In this document: positions 45,389 through 56,719 of the stretch, one piece after another
Layout: every line of letters starts with the position of its first letter
Numbering within the stretch: position 1 is the first letter of the stretch
DNA from: Stemphylium vesicarium
Lineage: Eukaryota; Ascomycota; Dothideomycetes; Pleosporales; Pleosporaceae
Length of the DNA: 64,000 nucleotides
NCBI GenBank assembly: GCA_004380135.1
Contig: QXCR01000045.1
Coordinates: 124,001-188,000, forward strand
Direction: 5' to 3'
The notes under the pieces: model-generated
Told to the model about the DNA's origin: nothing
Database searches by the model: none
The model's input: only the letters and a program-made list of their open reading frames with translations
Made by a program: the position numbers and the translations under genes

Positions 45389-47123
45389 TCAAACCCTCAA
45401 GCTTGCAACATTGCTCTTCAAGAACTCATACGTATCCCCTCTGAAATCATCGTCCAAGTAACTATTCCTGTTCGCACCAAAGTTTACTAGCCTCCTGCCC
45501 CCACTCCACTGCGGCCAATCCATGAAATTATTGCCTTCATTCGGGTCGAGGTTGTAGATGAACGAATAGTAGTAACCTCTAATCGTCTTTGCAGCATTGT
45601 TGGGCAAGATACCGTTGAAGACTTGCAAGATATCCGAGCCGTGGAAGGTACCCAGTATAGGTGTGCCATAGTCATACGTTGCTAGGTACGACCACGATGG
45701 TACGCTCGGGCTGACCTGAGCTGTGACTTCGAGGAAGAGGCGGCGTGTGAGAGTGAAGGTCACGTCGCCGAGAATGGCAGAGACGCGCTTAAACTGCGGA
45801 TAGAAGTTGTTCAGCAACCCAGTGCGGAAAGGGGAGCCGTCTTCGGTTATGGTTTGGTAGCTACCAACGAGCTCTTTTACCGTTTCCGGAGAGGCGTTAT
45901 TGAAGAAGATGGTAGACAAGTAAGTCGTGATTTCACTAGTCGTGGTGAGGTTGGAAGTGAAGAGACCGAACAATGTTCCTTCGTCCTCTTGGTCGCCAAC
46001 GATGAAAGGTACTTTGGCATACTTTCCGGCTTGAACCAGCGCGTCTGGCGAGGCTGTGAGAGCTGTTCCGTCGGGGCGCGGAAGGTAGGACAAGTTCACT
46101 GTGAAGTAGGACAAAATGCCGGGGACCGTGTTGGCGGCGTTGAGGAACTTGGTGTACGGGACGGTGCGGAGACATGCTAATGTGTCGGATGAGTCCGCGC
46201 ATCCAGCTACTTCTACGACCTGAGGTATGATTAGTATGAGAAGACTACGCTGTGGGCGAGGGACTTACCCGGTCATAAATGGCTTGGCCCTTAGGGCAAT
46301 CCACGGGATCGGCAGGAACGACTGAGCCTGAGTTCATGATTCCCGCCCTGAAGAGAGGCTTTCCCTTGTAGCTGTTGTCGCCGTCATATAAGAGCATCTG
46401 ATCCATTACTGAGATAGCGCCAGCGCTCTCGCCCCAGATAGTGACCTTCTCTGGGTCACCTCCGAAAGCAGCAATGTTGTCTTGGACCCATTGCAGTCCT
46501 AGTCTTTGGTCAAGCAATCCAAGGTTGGCCGAGCCGTCTTGGAGGATTTCTTTTCCGGGCATAAATCCAAATCCTCCTACGCGATAGTTGACAGCCACAA
46601 AGACGATCGGCTTGCCCTGTGCGACAGACTCAGCAACCAAGCTGGACCCATCATACATCTGAGTTGAGCCAAGCTCGAAGCCTCCTCCAAAGATCCAGAA
46701 AAGAACCGGAAGTTTCGCGTCAGCCGTTGTTCCTGCAGGCCTTTGGACGTTGACCGTCAAGCAATCTTCTCCAGCATTGGTGACTGCTTGGAAGAGGGGT
46801 AAGTTGAGAATAGTCCCCAGAACATTTGTGGGGATGTTCTGCTCATCTACGCTAAAGAAGAATTGCGGGCATGCTTTAGGTATGCCTGTGCCATCAACCT
46901 TTCCTAGAGTCGAAGTTAATGGCTGGGGTGGCTTGAGCCGTAGCTGTTCGATTGGTGGTTGCGCATAAGGTATGCCTTTGAATGACTCGACGCCCAACAC
47001 GTTGATGCCCGCAATTGTGGCTTTTGGTGACAGAGCGACGACCGTGGGATTTGCGCGCTTTTCGAGGGGAGCGGGGACCGCAAGAGCGAAGGGAAGAAGC
47101 ACCAAGACTGCTGAAAACTTCAT
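45389..47123 (-). CDS. Secreted type-B carboxylesterase/lipase
   Basis: Exons 46269-47123 and 45389-46219 (49-nt intron) give 561 residues, the length of Candida rugosa/Geotrichum-type lipases and fungal carboxylesterases. A signal peptide (FSAVLVLLPFALAVPA) is followed by a Lys-Arg site at 22-23. Family motifs are EDCLTVNV (about 119-126), the oxyanion-hole segment FGGGFELG (145-152), the nucleophile elbow GESAG (Ser233), an acid in GDQEDEGTLF, and the catalytic His in LGTFHGSDI. Thus the alpha/beta-hydrolase triad is complete. It should cleave esters or acylglycerols outside the cell. The gene is convergent with the four-domain relic, 212 bp apart. Acylglycerol lipase versus feruloyl/other esterase cannot be decided here. 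Confidence 0.92.
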
Positions 47124-49507
47124 GATGGATTGCTTGCCCTCTCAGGTACCCCTTGTGGCGGGAAATGGGATCTCAGCCTGTTTGTGGTACTCCCATCAGC
47201 AGTCGTGCGACACGATACTTAAATGTGTTGGGTGAGCTAATGTCACAAGCCAGAATGTGCTTTTTTGACAACGAACCTCGGGCGAAGAACACGTCGGCGA
47301 TGGCTATGTGGTGGATCCTTCACAAAGTTCTGATGCGAATTCGAAGTTCGCCGTGGTTGCAGATACACCCATGTCTCAATAGTATCTGTCCAAGTTCCTG
47401 GAGTGCAGATCGCACTATATTGGGTAGTGCAAGCTCCGTCAGCCTTGTGGAGGAGTATGGCCTGTGGAAACGGTGGAGTGCAGCCTATCAAAACTTACAG
47501 CGCCGTCCATCGGCCAGGGAAATAGCCACACTGGGCTTGGGCCATTATTAGATGGCTTTCGGCGCCTACTGACTCTGGGCAGTAGGTCATGAGGTGTCAG
47601 CACACCAAGCGGACGAATCGTGACCTAGCTTACTTGTAAAGTTACGGATCGTTCTAGCAGCTTTGGAGCTGTGTATGAATCATGGCTTAGATCTTTCTTT
47701 AACTTCCTGACAATACTATTGAGATGAATGACGAGAGCGAAAAGAATGACATGATGTAGGACCTTGCTCTGAGATTGTGCACGAACTGCCGGTGTTGGTA
47801 CGGCTCTGCTTTCCCGGTCAGCGGAGTGAAGTCCATATTGCTGTCCGCAAATACTCCGGAGCTCATCTAGAAACCGTTGGCTCGTGTCCTAAAGCCGGAG
47901 ATGTTGCTACTCAGGGGTAAACCGCTTAGTCCCGCGTGGACAGAAATGCGGGGTATTGGACAGGGTACTTCCCCATATCTTCACCACACCACACGATCGA
48001 TTCCAATTCGACGACTAACATTGAATGCCGAAGCCTCGGTACTGATTGAGCTCTGCAATTTAGTACGACTTTGATCCCATGTGAAAGCGCCCTGGAAGAT
48101 TGAATGCCCCACAATCAATAGTCTCCGGTACTTCAAGGGCCAAGGATCCCAAGGCTAGCGGTCATCATTGGTGCGAAGAGCCCGTCTTTTGCGTATGAAG
48201 CTGTCCCGTGCACAGTCGATCATGGATAGAGATTTCGGAAATACTAGGCGAGAGTAGTACGTACTGTCTAGCAGTCGCCTTGCCAAAGATGGCGCTCGTG
48301 TTGAGCTCAAGTTGACGAAGAGCCCAGCGCGGATTTAATGTTCGAGCATTTGAAACGCCGCATCAGGTACCTTGCGGCAACAATTTGAATCTCGGTTGTG
48401 CATTTGGCGTTGTGCCGCTGTAAAAGACGAAGCCTCTAGCTTATCACAGACACGCGTTGGCTGTAGAGGGTATTGCTACAAGTAAACTTTTGCGTGTGTG
48501 TGCGCGCACACGAATGCGAGCAAAAGGCTGAAAAGTGGATGCGCGCCCTATCGGTCCTGCTATGCGTGACAAAATGAAGAAGATCTGGGGCTAGAGACGA
48601 GTTCGAGCTCGGCGCTATTGTTTCATTCGATTCGTGCTGACAGAAGGGTCTGATGTGACAAAGACAAAGAATCAAAGAATCAAAGATAAGAACGACTAGA
48701 GCGTGCGCATAGTTTGCTTTCGTTCGATTGCAGAGCTCTCTCGTGCAAGGGACACGATGCGCAGCTCCCGCGAAGCCTGCCAAGGGGTTAGGGAGCCCTT
48801 TACTAATCACGCTAACTGGTTGGTGGCCCGTTCCGTCTGCGTCTCCACATTCCGTACACTCCAACACAGCCAGAAGCATTTGGAAAATTTGGTACGCGCG
48901 GATGATGAGATTAGGTTCCCCTTTCTTTTCTGGACATTATATACCCACTTTCGGCTTCTGTTATAGGAACGCATTCGCCAGTGAGCAAACGCCAATGTCT
49001 CTTCGAGTTCTGCTATCGCAATGACGCCACTGACAGAGTACATCTTCCTACCATACTGCGGAAGCATTCAGCCTGCATTTATATGATAAGAGGGGCTGGG
49101 AATAGATTAAGGGCCAAGCCGGCTAGGCTCAGCTTGATTTGAGCCAAGACCGCATGGGGTACCCCACCAGCATCACGAATACTGAAGTCTCGCGCATATT
49201 TCACGATTTCACTCTTGACGACTGCTGATGAAGAGAGAATTCTTTATGAGGTCACAAGTGTGTTCTGCTCAGAAGCCCTGACACCCTATTTCACACCCTC
49301 CAAGTATTTACGCTACCAAAGCTGAATTCCTAGATGGATAGCCTGCCTTGGTCCCTGCCCAATCCTTTCAGTGGGAACTTGCATTGCCTTGGAATTCCGT
49401 GGCTGCAGAACTCCTTGCATAGGTATGTGCGCCTTTCTTTGTTCGGTACTTTGTGAATCCTCGCGCTCTGCAAACACATTTCCTAGCCCCCTGCACGTCT
49501 ACTCACA
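47124..49507. other. Long intergenic region, no supported gene
   Basis: About 2.4 kb. The first part holds the esterase promoter. Elsewhere only short ORFs, a small CA/GT-rich stretch near 48495-48512, and no recognisable transposon ends, tRNA or domain-bearing ORF. Confidence 0.4.
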
Positions 49508-49702
49508 TTACCGAGTAAGCGTTGTTCGCTGACGCTGGTATGGCGAAATCGGTTCAGACTTGATGTATCCAGCCGTCGCACGCTTCCTCTTGAGACCCAC
49601 CGTGACGCCCTCAATCTCCTCAGTTCTTGTCGCAGAGCCGACACGACTCTGGATCGGGGGTGCCGCCAGCATTCTTGCTCCGGAGCTGCTGTGCTGAATC
49701 AT
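49508..49702 (-). other. Orphan first-exon-like ORF (64 codons)
   Basis: The ORF reads a Ser/Ala-rich start, then GLKRKRATAGYIKSEPISPYQ and a Thr/Arg tail, ending at a possible donor (gtaatg) near 49510. The KRKR...KSEPISP segment looks like the disordered, nuclear-type N-terminus that precedes BTB domains in related fungal proteins, but it lies downstream of the BTB-like fragment at 49797, not upstream. No following exon is evident. It may be a fragment of a second copy. Confidence 0.3.
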
Positions 49703-49796
49703 TGAGAAATGCTGAGATATCTTGTCTCTCCGATAGATGATTATTTCGCTGCGATGTGGCGATTGAAATGCTACGGCACGCGTCAGAATATTGTCA

Positions 49797-50544
49797 CTAA
49801 TGTATTGCTTTCACGAATTTGTTGACCTTTTTCCTATAACACATTCGCTCCTCCCCATGACCATGGTACTTGCAAGTCGACTCCCATCCTACTAGAGGAG
49901 AGCGCGGTGGATCTTCGGATACGCAGACGGCAGCGACCCGCTGGAAAAGCGCGGCGACGAGTTCCTTTCCTCCTGAAGGTAGATCGCCTTGGAGCGATAA
50001 ATCTGCAAGGACGTCTCTTATCCACAAGATAGTGATGCCGTCTCGGTACATGAACCACGCTACCAGGCCAATAAAAGGGTTCACGGTTCCTGGAAATCCT
50101 AAGGCAGATTCGTATAGACCAACGGCACTCAAGATAATAGTTTCTCTATACTCTTCATGGTCCTCGGTGCAGCACTGCATGATAGCATCGACTAGATTGT
50201 CCGTATAATCATCATCTTCCAAGAACCATCCCACAGCGTGGACGCATACTAAGCGCTGGATTTCGGTGCTATCTGGGATACACCGTGTATATAGCCTGCC
50301 CGTGAGCAACCACAGATAGTAGATTGTGGAATGTGAAGCGGTGAAACCTGGCAGGCGGATCATCCGCTGTGGCTGGTTCGCCATCTCGGGCATCTCGCAT
50401 CAATTTAGAAGACTCGCGAAGGATATTTTTTGGGTTGAAGAAACCAGTTTTGTCATCTTCTGTGCCAACACAAATTGGGACAAAGTCCTTAGCAAAACTG
50501 CATTGTGTGAACTTGAGGACTATCAACCAGAACGACTGCTATAA
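49797..50544 (-). pseudogene. BTB/POZ-like domain protein, probably frameshifted
   Basis: The upper part (50544-50340) reads VLKFTQCSFAKDFVPICVG and NPKNILRESSKLMRDARDGE, resembling the first half of a BTB fold. Near 50340 the sensible reading shifts one frame: TIYYLWLLTGRLYT, then STEIQRLVCVHAVGWFLEDD and LVDAIMQCC, which match the end of a BTB domain (the 'YLWLYTGRL' region and its helices). The frame then stays open to the stop at 49797 (KKVNKFVKAIH). No ATG begins the upper part; it starts after a TAG, possibly at an acceptor (tattatag), and no convincing first exon is seen. I therefore consider it inactive, though a missed intron cannot be excluded. Confidence 0.5.
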
Positions 50545-51548
50545 TACTTACTTGGGAATGTCGACGTGGTCCCTTCTCACCATGTTATCAAATATTTTCT
50601 TGGTTTAGCCCAGGTGGTTAAAAAAAAAACGGGGGGTCTTCTTTGCTAGAGTTGAAGCCGAAGGGACAGGAGAATGGAAGCGAGGCCGTGTGGCCTTCAT
50701 TATATGGCGATTCGGCCTCATATGGGGGACCAGAGCTCTCACACCCACCAAGACTTGTTATATCTCTTGTTTTGGGACACGCAGACTTAAGAAGTGAATT
50801 CCATTCCCCTGATTCCCAATGCCCTCCTTTGAGCCGCATTCGACAACAGCGCCGTAATCTTCAGTACAATAAACACAAAATGGATCTGAAATACATTTGT
50901 GCAAGCGGACTGAACAGTAACACCCCAGCACGCTGCACATTCCTATATTTGCATACTATAACGATTCGTAAATGAGGCTTGATGGTCTTTTTTGTTATGA
51001 TTTTAGTTTTTTGGCGGGTGGAGGGGCGATCTGCGTGAAAAATAAATGATGCACAAGAATCGAGAAAATGAAGATGAGCACGCTAAGCAACTAAGCGATG
51101 GGTCGGATAGGCCAGATACTGGACAGAGGCATTCATTGCAGTGTGTCATGCAAGAGTGCACGAAGAGTGGCTCTCTCCCAAAGCCCCACCTAACAATACC
51201 TAAGTAAGGGCCTAAGCTAAAAACAAGCTAGCGTAGAACGCGGAGCTGCAGGAACGATGACGATGACGCGACTGACAACTGCCCACGAAACACGGGATAC
51301 CATTCCTCACCTGCTGCGATTTTGCGCAAGGACTTTGCATATGGCTATTCGATAGATCCTCTAATAGTGTCCGGATAATCCGCGGAATCTTCACAAGAAG
51401 CCTCACATTAGAAGCTGCTCGAACCAGCAAGCCGAAAGACCCCACTAACCCACCTGCTTGCTCACAAACTCACTATCTACCAGCTCTCCCCCGCCTCCAC
51501 AAGGTGCCCATCACGCCCACTAAATCTGCAACTCACCGCGCAGTAATC
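50545..51548. other. Intergenic, no supported gene
   Basis: About 1 kb with an A10-like run followed by a G6 run near 50620-50636 and otherwise unremarkable sequence. The right end contains the helicase promoter. Confidence 0.4.
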
Positions 51549-54454
51549 ATGCCGAACCCTACAGATATTCCCTCCTTCGCCGCCTCGCAGCTCAACCTCC
51601 TCGACGCCGAACTCCAAGCCGAGCTCTCAGAAACGAACGCGCTCCTTTCCTCGCACACGCCCACAGCGCTATCGCGCGCCGGTCTCGCAATCCTTAACCT
51701 GAACGTATCCTCCCAGCGGACAGGTCTAGGCGGAAAGACAGTTGTGCAGCTCTCACTAGACTCGGCCGTTGTAGCCAAAGGCGAAGCACCGGATATCCCA
51801 GAGCACGGGATACGTGTGGGCGACATCGTAGCCGTGCAGGAACAACCTAGCGGCAGCGCGAAGAAGACCGAGAAGAAAAGCTTGGCTAACAAAGGCGCCG
51901 AGGGTGTGGTGTTGAGGGTGCGAAGGGAGAATGTGGAAGTTGTGTTGGACAAGGAGGACGCTGATGTGCCGAGTGGAAGCAAACTATGGATGTTAGTCTA
52001 TTACTGCTACACAAGCTGGATGCTATTGATTGAGAAGAAGAGCAAAAGGCTGATATATATATTAGAGTCAAATTGGCAAACGACGTCACCTACAAAAGGT
52101 ACGTCTTTACTGCATGCGACCGTTTCTAATGTGTGTGATTTACTTACACGTACTCTAGGATGAACCAGACGATGAACAGGCTGCAAAAGCTCGATGATCA
52201 GGAGTATACACCCTTCATGCGCGTACTTTTCGGCCAGGGTTCCCCGACACCCCTACCTTCAGATCTAAATGATCCGTCAAATCCGCTTCACAAGCTCGAA
52301 TGGAACGATCCATCACTTAACGACAGCCAACAGGAAGCCATCAGATTTGCGCTGGCTTCAAGAGAAATCGCTCTCATCCACGGTCCGCCTGGCACGGGAA
52401 AAACACATACCCTTATCGAACTAGTTCTGCAGTTACTCAAACAGAACCTACGTCTGCTGGTATGCGGCCCGTCGAATATCTCCGTAGACAACATCGTCGA
52501 GCGCCTAGCTTCCCATAAGGTACCCATGGTGCGCTTGGGGCATCCAGCGCGCCTACTACCCTCAGTCCTCAACCACTCCCTGGACGTGCTCACTCGAACC
52601 TCGGAAGCTGCTGCCTTGGTACAGGATGTCCGCAAAGAAATGGACGACAAGCAGTCTTCGATTCGCAAGACACGCAACGCCAGAGAACGGCGCCAGATCT
52701 ACACTGAACTGAAAGAGCTACGCCAGGAGTATCGAGAGCGAGAGAAGGGATGTGTCAACAACCTCGTGACGGGCAGCAAGGTCGTACTTGCAACCCTACA
52801 CGGCGCAGGAGGCTTTCATCTAAAGGGCCAGGAGTTTGACGTCGTCATCGTAGATGAAGCCAGCCAGGCTTTGGAAGCCCAATGTTGGGTACCCCTTCTC
52901 TGGGTCAAGGCGAACAAGCTGGTATTAGCTGGCGATCACCTTCAACTACCGCCGACTATCAAGTCACTAAACTCAAAGGATTCCAAAGCCGCAAAGAAGA
53001 CGAATGACAAGAAAGCTCCGGCTGGCGGAGACGATCCGAACAAGCCTACGGTTAAACCCATGGAAGGCATAAGATTAGAAACCACACTCTTCGATCGCCT
53101 TCTAGCCTTGCACGGCCCGTCGATCAAGCGTATGCTAACGACGCAATACCGCATGCACGAGAAGATAATGCGCTTCCCCTCAGACGAGCTCTACGATTCC
53201 AAGCTCATCGCCGCCGACTTCGTCAAAGAGCGCTTACTAACGGACCTAAAGTACGAGGTGCAGGACACTGAAGACACGCAGGAGCCGCTAGTTTTCTGGG
53301 ACACACAGGGCGGCGATTTCCCCGAGAAAGTAGAGGACGAAGGCGTGATTGGGAAAGGTGGCAAGAGCATGAGTCTCGGCGATAGCAAGTCCAACGAAGC
53401 AGAGGCGGCATTGGTCAAGATGCACGTCGGTAATCTGATTGATGCTGGTGTTAAAGCGGAGGATATTGCGGTGGTTACGCCATACAATGCGCAGGTACGT
53501 GTCTTCACCATCACTCATGCTCTATCCCCTCCCCGGTCAGCGTCGCAAGATGCATGGGCATATTTGAGCCAGGCCTTTGTACGCCTGTAGTGGGGTTCCA
53601 GCAGCTGACGTGACTAGCTTGCATTGCTTGCCGGCATGCTGAAAGAGGCCTATCCCGGCATCGAACTAGGATCTGTCGACGGCTTCCAGGGCCGGGAGAA
53701 AGAAGCTGTCATCGTAAGCACTGTGCGGAGCAATCCAGAGCATGAAGTCGGGTTCCTGGGTGAGAAGAGGCGACTCAATGGTACGTCAAGCCACAATATG
53801 CACGCATGAGAAACTTGTGCTGCAAGATGCCTGGCAGTAAGATGATTGTTGCTAACCGGAGCCAAAAATTGTAGTCGCCATGACACGCCCCAAACGGCAT
53901 CTCTGTGTCATCGGAGACTCGGACACGATTAGCAGGTACGTACCGTAGCAATCTCGTTCCTTCCCAATTCATGCCCCCGGTAATCCCACTCCCTCTCTAT
54001 CTGTCGCACAATCTGCATCTTCCGTAAGGCCGTCAATCCTCTTTCGGTGCAGATATGCCGAAAGAGTGGTAGTCGGATACCCGGTGACCCATGTTCGATC
54101 GGGGTACGCGAGCAAAGCGGCAGCAGAGCACAGATTCTGAAACTGCCGTGACACGCGCTCCCCTGTCCTGTCACGAAATCCCCCTCCCCCTCTTCCTCCT
54201 CTTCTTTCCTTCTTCCTTGTCGTCATTCTCGCCCATTCTCCCGGGACAATCCTTATATGGTGGAGAACATGTCGTTACTACACATGCAATCGCGTCATCA
54301 CACAAAAGCAAAGAAACCTTCTTGTTACTAATGCTGCCGATTTGGGCTTCGCAGGGGATCAAAGTTCCTCAAAGCGTGGATGCAGCATTTGGAAGAGCAC
54401 GCCGATCTCCGGTACCCAAACTTAGCGGACGTGTACGTGGAGCCAGCGAAATAG
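51549..54454 (+). CDS. HCS1: SF1B DNA/RNA helicase, SMBP2/Hcs1 family
   Basis: Six exons (51549-51991, 52066-52098, 52159-53494, 53618-53780, 53875-53935, 54355-54454) give 711 residues; yeast Hcs1 and human IGHMBP2 have the same core. The 33-nt exon 2 (VKLANDVTYK) is supported by phase on both sides. Helicase motifs: NDSQQEAIRFAL (Q), GPPGTGKTHT (Walker A, about 234), VIVDEASQALE (Walker B), LAGDHLQLPPT, TQYRMHEKIM, TPYNAQ, SVDGFQGREKEAVIVS and VAMTRPKRHLCVIGD. The N-terminal beta-barrel region is also present. Role: 5'-3' helicase associated with DNA polymerase alpha in yeast. The last intron is 419 nt, far longer than any other here, and precedes an exon of 32 codons (FLKAWMQHLEEHADLRYP). 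Confidence 0.92.
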
Positions 54455-56719
54455 CGGATCGAAGCGTGGTTAGTAAGCGAGAGCGTGGGAGACAGAGAGA
54501 GGCTGCTACATGGGGCCATGTGGTTGTTCGGTGTTGGTGATGTTATCGGTATCATTACCTACCCTGTCCTAACAAGCGAAGCCACGGCATCCCAAACAAA
54601 CATCGTCGGAGCTCTGTGGTTCGCTAGGCTGGTCCGCCATGTTGGAGGAAAGCAAAGTTGCGAGTGCGGACCATCTGACACGCCCGCCGTGGTTTGCCCT
54701 ATCGCTGGTCGGCATTGTGGTGGTGGTCTCAGCGTTGCGGCGACACGGCATCTCTTGGTATAGTTTGGTTTGGTGGTCGCGAAGCAAATGCAGCGAGCCT
54801 ACAATGCGGGCGTGACTCTAGCTGCAGTAGTCCCGCGTCCAAGCGCGTGTGTGAGCTCGAGACACAGGTGCGCCCGCCGTACGATAAAACACCAGCCCCC
54901 CCCCCTCCCCGCGCGCAGTTCTGGCGGGTCGCATGGGAGGGCTAGCTTACTGCTGCGGTTAGATGGCGGGGTTGACCTCTGCATGTACTGCGCATATGGC
55001 AAAAAAAGAGGAGAGGGTGTGAAATGGGAAAAGGTGCATTTGTGTCGCTGCACGCACGTACGGTAGGATGTATGCGAGTAATGCGCTCAATCGACGCCGC
55101 CGAACTCTCTCCGCCGAACGGTATGTGATGTAGGGTTAGAGTGTGACGCTGGCGAGTCGTAATTCAATACAACGGCGCAGACGGGCTACTCCGGGTATAA
55201 TCGACGCCGCCGCTGAGCAGAAGAAAGTCGAGTCGAGCGACACTTCAAACAGCCTTCCCTGACGCGGCCACGTTGCAACGTCTTCAACGGTCGTTTGCTC
55301 TGAACCCCTAATCGGATCAGCGTTTAGCCATTGTCTCTCTCGCCCTCTCCTTTTTCCTCCTGTTCACCGGTTATTACATCAAGACTCGACGCCAGCAAGT
55401 AAAGTCGTGCAGTAGAGTACCAAACAATTCACGATAGACGGTGTGGTGTGGGTCGAAGGTGTGTGGCACCCCCAATCAGCCTGTGGTCGGGGTTAGTGTG
55501 TAGAGCGTCTCAAACGCGTTAATGCACGGTGGGGGCAGGGGTTCGGAGTTTAGAAGGGGGCACGGCCGGAAAAGGGTCCATGACATGGCGCCAACCGCCA
55601 GCAGCCCAGACTCGCGTGCTGGAAAACAAAGTGCGCGACGCGACAAGACGAGTCGTTCGTGCAAGGGAGGTCCATTCGTAGGCCGCAAGTCCCCTGATCC
55701 CTCCGGACTCGGTCGGTACTGGGTTGATGCTGGTTCTGGCGCGGCCGAGTCGCTGATTGCATTCTTGTTCGTGTCTGGTAGGGTTGTCAAGGCCCAGGTC
55801 GAATAGGTATAAGCGCGACGTTTCAGATGCAACTCAGTGTGAACGGACGGGCAACCGAAGAGGAGCGCGCGTGCGTGCATGCAACGTATCGATTGCAGAC
55901 TGTATCCGTTTTAGCAAATCCGTGCAGCAGCGAACAGCGAACAGAACCATGACATGATGGGCCCCATATTCCAACAACGCATGCACGTCTCGCCTTCGCC
56001 GCGCCGCAGACGACCGAGCCCGGCTTGTTGGCCGTGAGCCTTTGATGCAACGCTTGTACTGCGGCTGCAGCCATCAGGCCTTTTTTTTCGAGGGTGTGCG
56101 TCGTGTTATTTGTAAAGACGGCCGATGCCTGTTGCCGGTCATACTGCTTGATTCGCAAATGCGCCATTCAATAATAGCCTCCTGCTTCCTTCCCGCCGTG
56201 CGCGCGCCCCCATCCGACAAACCCTCCCCACTCTAATATACCCTGGTCAAAAGGGTACATGACGCTGGAACTGTGCTGCGGCTGCGCTCCGTTTGATACA
56301 TAGGCCCTTGAAGCGCCCGCCGCTTCTCGTTCGTTCTCCCGCTCTCTTGCTGCTGCGTCGTCTGTGGCACACGTCTCGATCCCATTGTTTAACCTCGTCG
56401 CTCTTTCCCATTCTCGAGTCCGCTTCGCTTCTTTTTTAGCTTTATTGCTTTCTTGTTAATTCATTTTTTTAAGCCTTCTCTGCCGCCGGCAACTACTATT
56501 GGGTTTAGGAGAATTCATCTTTACGTCGCTTGTCACTTGGATTCTTCCTTTTCCCTTCTCGAATGCACCGCGGTTTGCCTAGGTGGTGATGGTCGTCCAA
56601 AGAGCCTACACTTGAACTGGGCCATCCCTGTCACAGCCGCGTGAGCGCAATCTCCAGAAGTCGTCCGCATAACAGCACCCCATCCCACTCTGTCCACGGA
56701 AAATCGCGTCGGCATCCAC
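54455..56719. other. Long intergenic region upstream of the coiled-coil gene
   Basis: About 2.3 kb without a supported gene. It contains a 14-bp direct repeat (AATCGACGCCGCCG at 55089-55102 and 55199-55212). The last ~450 bp are pyrimidine-rich with several C/T tracts, as in long fungal promoters or 5' leaders. Confidence 0.45.

Noticed and set aside
55476..55880. ORFs on both strands in the long region before the coiled-coil gene
   Set aside because: Mutually antisense, no features, and no splice-supported extension.
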